From NCBI GenBank assembly GCA_013696185.1, contig JACCZA010000391.1, positions 1 to 6,982 on the forward strand: a DNA stretch of 6,982 nucleotides, read 5' to 3'. The position numbers were made by a program, and so were the translations under genes. Origin of the DNA: Actinomycetota bacterium (lineage in GTDB: Bacteria; Actinomycetota; Thermoleophilia; Gaiellales; Gaiellaceae). Numbering within the stretch: position 1 is the stretch's first letter; each line of letters opens with the position of its first letter. The notes beneath the pieces are model-generated. The model was given only the letters and a program-made list of their open reading frames with translations. It was not told the origin of the DNA and searched no databases. Below, in pieces: positions 4,299 through 6,982 of the stretch.

Positions 4299-4873
4299 CG
4301 AACCGCGGCCTGCTCCAGCGCGCGCTGAACCTCTGCGAACACCGCGTTGATCGTCCGGTCCGCATGGATGCCGACCAGGTTGCCGGTCGAGGTGCGGTAG
4401 TACTCGATCAGCGGCTCGGTCTCCTCGTAGTAGCGCGACAGACGGGTGCGGATCGCTTCGGGCGTGTCGTCCGTGCGGCCCTCCTGCACGGCGCGGCGGA
4501 GCAGCCGCTCCGAGCACGCCTCCGCGCTGACCTGCAGCTCGAAGACGACGTGGAGCTCGCGGCCGATCTCGCGCAACATGGCGTCGAGCGCCTCGGCCTG
4601 GGGCATCGTGCGCGGAAAGCCGTCGAGGATGAAGCCCGTCTGCGCGTCGGGCTCGCCGAGGCGCTCGCGGATGAGCCCGATCATCAGGTCGTCGGGCACG
4701 AGCTCGCCTGCGACCATGATCGGCGCGACGCGCACGCCGAGGGGCGTGCCGGCGCGGATCGCGGCGCGGAGCATGTCCCCCGTGGCGATGTGCGCGAGCC
4801 CGTACTCCTCGGCGATGCGCTTGCCCTGGGTTCCCTTGCCCGACCCCTGTGGGCCGAGGAGCAGGACGTTCAC
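4295..4873 (-). CDS. adk: Adenylate kinase, short-lid form
   Basis: Adenylate kinase interconverts ATP plus AMP and two ADP in the cytoplasm. The 192-residue product begins MNVLLLGPQGSGKGTQ, with the P-loop at residues 7-16 and Lys13 as the phosphate-binding lysine. ATGDMLR (30-36) belongs to the AMP-binding domain, and LDGFPRT (83-89) supplies the conserved Asp84 and Arg88. The lid is the short kind: RRAVQEGRTDDTPEAIRTRL replaces the roughly 38-residue lid of the E. coli enzyme, and there are no zinc-binding cysteines. The GTG at 4873 shares one base with the secY TAG (TAGTG), and the TGA overlaps the map ATG. Coupled translation across secY, adk and map is therefore likely. Confidence 0.97.
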   Translation of the reverse strand: MNVLLLGPQGSGKGTQGKRIAEEYGLAHIATGDMLRAAIRAGTPLGVRVAPIMVAGELVPDDLMIGLIRERLGEPDAQTGFILDGFPRTMPQAEALDAMLREIGRELHVVFELQVSAEACSERLLRRAVQEGRTDDTPEAIRTRLSRYYEETEPLIEYYRTSTGNLVGIHADRTINAVFAEVQRALEQAAVR

Positions 4874-6126
4874 TACTTGAGGAAGCCTTCGTAGGAGCGC
4901 GCCATCATCTGCGACTCCATCTGCCGCATCGTGTCCAGCGCGACACCGACGGCGATCAGGATCGAGGTGCCGCCGAGGGCGCCGGCGGTCGCCTGGGAGA
5001 ACCCGCCGTAGCGGATGAACAACGTCGGCAAGGTCGCCACGAGCGCGAGGTAGATCGCGCCGGGCAGGGTCAGGCGGGTGAGCACGCGGTCGAGGTACTG
5101 CGCGGTCGGCGGCCCGGGTCGGATCCCGGGGACGTACCCCCCGTACTTACGCAGGTTGTCCGCCTGGTCGACAGGGTTGAACTGGACCGCCGTGTAGAAG
5201 TACGTGAAGATCACGATCAGCGCGCCCTGGAGCAGCATGTACCAGGCGTCGGTCGGCAGGAAGTTGCGATTGACGAACCCCTGCGTCTGCGGGAAGTACT
5301 GGCCGATCGTCGGCGGGAAGGCCATCACCGCTGCGGCGAAGATGACCGGGATCACCCCGGCCATGTTGACGCGGAGCGGCATGTAGGTCGAGCCGCCCGA
5401 AGTCATCCGCCGCCCGACCATCCGCTTGGCGTACTGGATCGGGATGCGGCGCTGGCCCTCCTGGATGAAGACGATCGCGGCGATGATCGTCAGGGCGAGG
5501 AGCGGGAAGAAGAGCTTCTCCATCGGACCGCCGTTGATGAAGGCGTTGATGCCCGTCGGCAGGGCCGTGAGGATCGACGCGAAGATCAGCAGCGAGATGC
5601 CGTTGCCGACCCCGCGCTTCGTGATCAGCTCGCCGAGCCACATGAGGAGCGTCGTTCCCGCCGTGAGCGTGGTCACGAGCAGGACGAGGCGGCCGGCGTT
5701 GAAGTCGAGCGCGCCCTGGCGCTGGAACAGGAAGGCGTACCCGGTCGACTGCGCGGCGGCGAGCCCGACGGTGAGGTAGCGCGTGTACTGGTTGATCTTC
5801 GCGTAGCCCGCCTCGCCCTCCTTCTGCAGAGCCTCGAGGCGCGGGATCACGACGGTCATCAGCTGGATGATGATCGAGGCCGTGACGTAGGGCATGATCC
5901 CGAGCGCGAACACCGAGAAGCGGGACAGCGCCGACCCGGAGAAGAGGTTGAGCAGGCCGAGCACCGTGCCGCCCTGGCCGTCGAAGTAGTTCTGGATCTG
6001 GTCGGAGTCCACGCCGGGAGCCGGGATCCACGAGCCGAAGCGGTAGATCGCGAGGATCGCCGCTGTGAAGAGGACGCGGGAGCGGAGCTCCGGCACGCGC
6101 CACGCGTTCGCCAGCCAGCTGAACAC
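4873..6126 (-). CDS. secY: Protein translocase channel subunit SecY
   Basis: SecY forms the membrane pore of the SecYEG translocon. The 417-residue product fits the family's usual length and has ten hydrophobic segments, starting with VLFTAAILAIYRFGSWIPAPG (about 18-38). GIMPYVTASIIIQLM (76-90) is the conserved second segment, followed by the cytoplasmic LEALQKEGEAGYAKINQYTRY. GVGNGISLLIFASI (172-185) is the segment after the fourth loop. QYAKRMVGRR (231-240) is in a cytoplasmic loop, and PGIRPG (333-338) holds the arginine needed for SecA action. The start is GTG 6126 (MFSWLANAWRVPELR), 8 bases after the rplO stop, with GAGGGCTAGGGCG upstream. A longer in-frame extension reads only rplO and rpmD sequence out of frame. 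Placement between L15 and Adk is standard for the spc operon. Confidence 0.98.
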   Translation of the reverse strand: MFSWLANAWRVPELRSRVLFTAAILAIYRFGSWIPAPGVDSDQIQNYFDGQGGTVLGLLNLFSGSALSRFSVFALGIMPYVTASIIIQLMTVVIPRLEALQKEGEAGYAKINQYTRYLTVGLAAAQSTGYAFLFQRQGALDFNAGRLVLLVTTLTAGTTLLMWLGELITKRGVGNGISLLIFASILTALPTGINAFINGGPMEKLFFPLLALTIIAAIVFIQEGQRRIPIQYAKRMVGRRMTSGGSTYMPLRVNMAGVIPVIFAAAVMAFPPTIGQYFPQTQGFVNRNFLPTDAWYMLLQGALIVIFTYFYTAVQFNPVDQADNLRKYGGYVPGIRPGPPTAQYLDRVLTRLTLPGAIYLALVATLPTLFIRYGGFSQATAGALGGTSILIAVGVALDTMRQMESQMMARSYEGFLK

Positions 6127-6134
6127 GGGGCGCC

Positions 6135-6719
6135 CTAGCCCTCGCCCTCGGGTGCCTCGGAGCCGGCCGGCTCGGCCTCGAGCGAGGCGTCCGCCGGCCC
6201 GGCGGCCGCGCGCCTCGCACGCTTCTCGGCGCGTGCCGGCTCGCGGAGCAGCGTGACGGATCCGCCGGCGGCCTCGATCTTCTCGCGCGCGCTTGCGGAG
6301 CAGCCGTGCGCCGTGATGTCGAGACGCTTCGTCAGCTCGCCCTGCCCGAGGATCTTGACGTCGATCCGCGTGTTCTTGATCACGCCGGCCGCGACGAGCG
6401 CCTCCGGCGTCACCTCGGCGCCGTCCTCGAAGCGATCGAGGTCGCGCACGTTGACCGGAACCGTGAAGGTGCGGTGGGGACCGATGGGCATCGCGTCCTT
6501 GGACGTCGAGCCGCGCAGCTTGCCGAGTCGCATCGCGAGCGGCATCTGACCGCCCTCGAAGCCGGCACGCATGGTGTGCGAGCCCGAGCGGGACTTCTGC
6601 CCCTTGATGCCGCGGCCCGAGTAGCGACCCTTGCCCGAGCCCTGGCCGCGGCCGACGCGCTTGCGATCGCGGCGTGGCTGGGCGGGCTTGAGGTTCGAGA
6701 GGGTGAGATCGTCCGCCAT
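6135..6719 (-). CDS. rplO: 50S ribosomal protein L15 with a long C-terminal tail
   Basis: L15 is a late-assembly large-subunit protein with a long N-terminal arm that penetrates 23S rRNA. The arm is clear: LSNLKPAQPRRDRKRVGRGQ at residues 7-26, then GSGKGRYSGRGIKGQKSRSG and FEGGQMPLAMRLGKLRG (54-70). The globular part contains TPEALVAAGVIKNTRIDVKILGQGEL (104-129) and the C-terminal SASAREKIEAAGGSVTLL (141-158), where many homologues end. Here a further 36 residues follow, first basic (RAEKRARR), then rich in Ala, Glu, Pro and Gly up to EAPEGEG. The start at ATG 6719 has GGAG a few bases upstream and lies three bases after the rpmD stop. Confidence 0.97.
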   Translation of the reverse strand: MADDLTLSNLKPAQPRRDRKRVGRGQGSGKGRYSGRGIKGQKSRSGSHTMRAGFEGGQMPLAMRLGKLRGSTSKDAMPIGPHRTFTVPVNVRDLDRFEDGAEVTPEALVAAGVIKNTRIDVKILGQGELTKRLDITAHGCSASAREKIEAAGGSVTLLREPARAEKRARRAAAGPADASLEAEPAGSEAPEGEG

Positions 6720-6722
6720 CGG

Positions 6723-6908
6723 CTACTCCGTGGCCTCCTCGACGCTCACGAGGTGGCGCACCTTCCTGAGCATACCGGCGAGCTCGCGGCTCTCGGCGTG
6801 GTCGGCCGAGCGCCCGATCTTGCCGAGTCCGAGCGCGCGGAGCGTGCCGCGATGGCGCTGGCTCTGCCCGATGGCGCTGCGCACCTGCGTGACCTTGACG
6901 CGCGCCAT
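6723..6908 (-). CDS. rpmD: 50S ribosomal protein L30
   Basis: The 61-residue product begins MARVKVTQVRSAIGQSQRHR and includes TLRALGLGKIGRSADHAESREL (22-43) and GMLRKVRHLVSVEE (45-58). This is the complete L30 fold of one beta-alpha-beta-alpha-beta unit, with the GLGKIG rRNA-binding loop. Its ATG at 6908 shares a base with the upstream stop as TGATG, so it is translationally coupled to rpsE. The order rpsE, rpmD, rplO, secY is the conserved spc-operon order. Confidence 0.97.
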   Translation of the reverse strand: MARVKVTQVRSAIGQSQRHRGTLRALGLGKIGRSADHAESRELAGMLRKVRHLVSVEEATE

Positions 6909-6982
6909 CAGGCGCGCTCCTCCGGCTTCTCGGCCTCCTCGTCGTCGCCGGAGACCGCATCCTTGATGCGCTCGACGAGACC
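6908..6982 (-). CDS. rpsE: 30S ribosomal protein S5, last 24 residues (runs off right edge)
   Basis: The frame that ends TGA at 6908-6910 is open to the right edge and reads GLVERIKDAVSGDDEEAEKPEERA. This highly charged tail carries no S5 motif, so the identity rests on position: rpsE immediately precedes rpmD in the spc operon. The TGATG junction with rpmD confirms that a real gene ends here. An acidic extension beyond the conserved S5 fold would be consistent with the tail seen on the neighbouring L15. An unrelated gene inserted between rpsE and rpmD cannot be excluded from 24 residues. Confidence 0.68.
   Translation of the reverse strand, partial: GLVERIKDAVSGDDEEAEKPEERA

Noticed and set aside
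3600..4328. A 242-codon plus-strand frame opposite map.
   Set aside because: It is a mirror frame of map, with no domain and no context of its own.
4299..4517. An N-terminal extension of map by 73 codons.
   Set aside because: The extension reads adk out of frame. Methionine aminopeptidase homology begins at MIIRKS, and the ATGA junction with adk is a standard coupled start.
4849..6138. A 429-codon plus-strand frame opposite secY.
   Set aside because: The translation is low-complexity Arg/Glu/Asp-rich sequence, and SecY on the other strand is unambiguous.
6127..6960. An N-terminal extension of secY through rplO and rpmD.
   Set aside because: It is an out-of-frame reading of two certain genes. 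SecY homology begins at the GTG at 6126.
1..6982. Mobile elements, CRISPR arrays, tRNA genes, phage or defence genes.
   Set aside because: No direct-repeat arrays, transposase motifs, tRNA cloverleaf arms or att-like duplications were seen. The window is conserved operon throughout.

Overview
The window is the distal half of a bacterial ribosomal-protein operon (spc plus alpha operons), and every recognisable gene lies on the minus strand. In transcription order, from the right edge to the left, it reads: rpsE (3' end only), rpmD, rplO, secY, adk, map, an infA relic, rpmJ, rpsM, rpsK, a 163-base spacer, rpsD, rpoA, rplQ, a strong hairpin, then the 5' end of truA. The DNA is very G+C rich, third codon positions are mostly G or C, and GTG starts are common (secY, adk, rpsM, rpsK, rpsD). 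The secY-adk-map-infA-rpmJ-rpsM-rpsK-rpsD-rpoA-rplQ-truA order and the actinobacterial style of S4, S13 and L36 suggest a high-GC Actinomycetota. A deep lineage such as Thermoleophilia is my guess from protein style, not something the sequence proves.

Right part (6982 to 3534): the S5 tail, L30 and L15 are followed by the translocon channel SecY, adenylate kinase and methionine aminopeptidase. Junctions are tight: TGATG for rpsE/rpmD, TAGTG for secY/adk, ATGA for adk/map. The grouping joins ribosome assembly, membrane protein insertion, nucleotide balance and N-terminal methionine removal.

Middle part (3533 to 2345): here the window departs from the textbook. Full-length infA (translation initiation factor IF1), expected between map and rpmJ, is absent. 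A 17-codon open frame remains that matches only the central IF1 segment (KMR-N-IR-LPGDR). It ends in an ATGA overlap with rpmJ and lies just after a strong GC hairpin. After rpmJ, rpsM and rpsK comes a 163-base spacer in an otherwise compact operon. The spacer is spanned exactly by a 54-codon frame joined to rpsK and to rpsD by TAGTG overlaps. It also holds three consecutive inverted repeats in front of rpsD, so it is a candidate S4 autoregulatory leader.

Left part (2344 to 1): rpsD (zinc-binding S4), rpoA and rplQ complete the alpha operon. They are followed by a 12-bp-stem hairpin that probably marks the operon end. The first 55 codons of truA, including the catalytic Asp region, then run off the left edge.

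I found no mobile elements, tRNA or rRNA genes, CRISPR arrays or defence genes. Most of the window is conserved housekeeping sequence. The infA relic and the rpsK-rpsD spacer are the parts worth following up.
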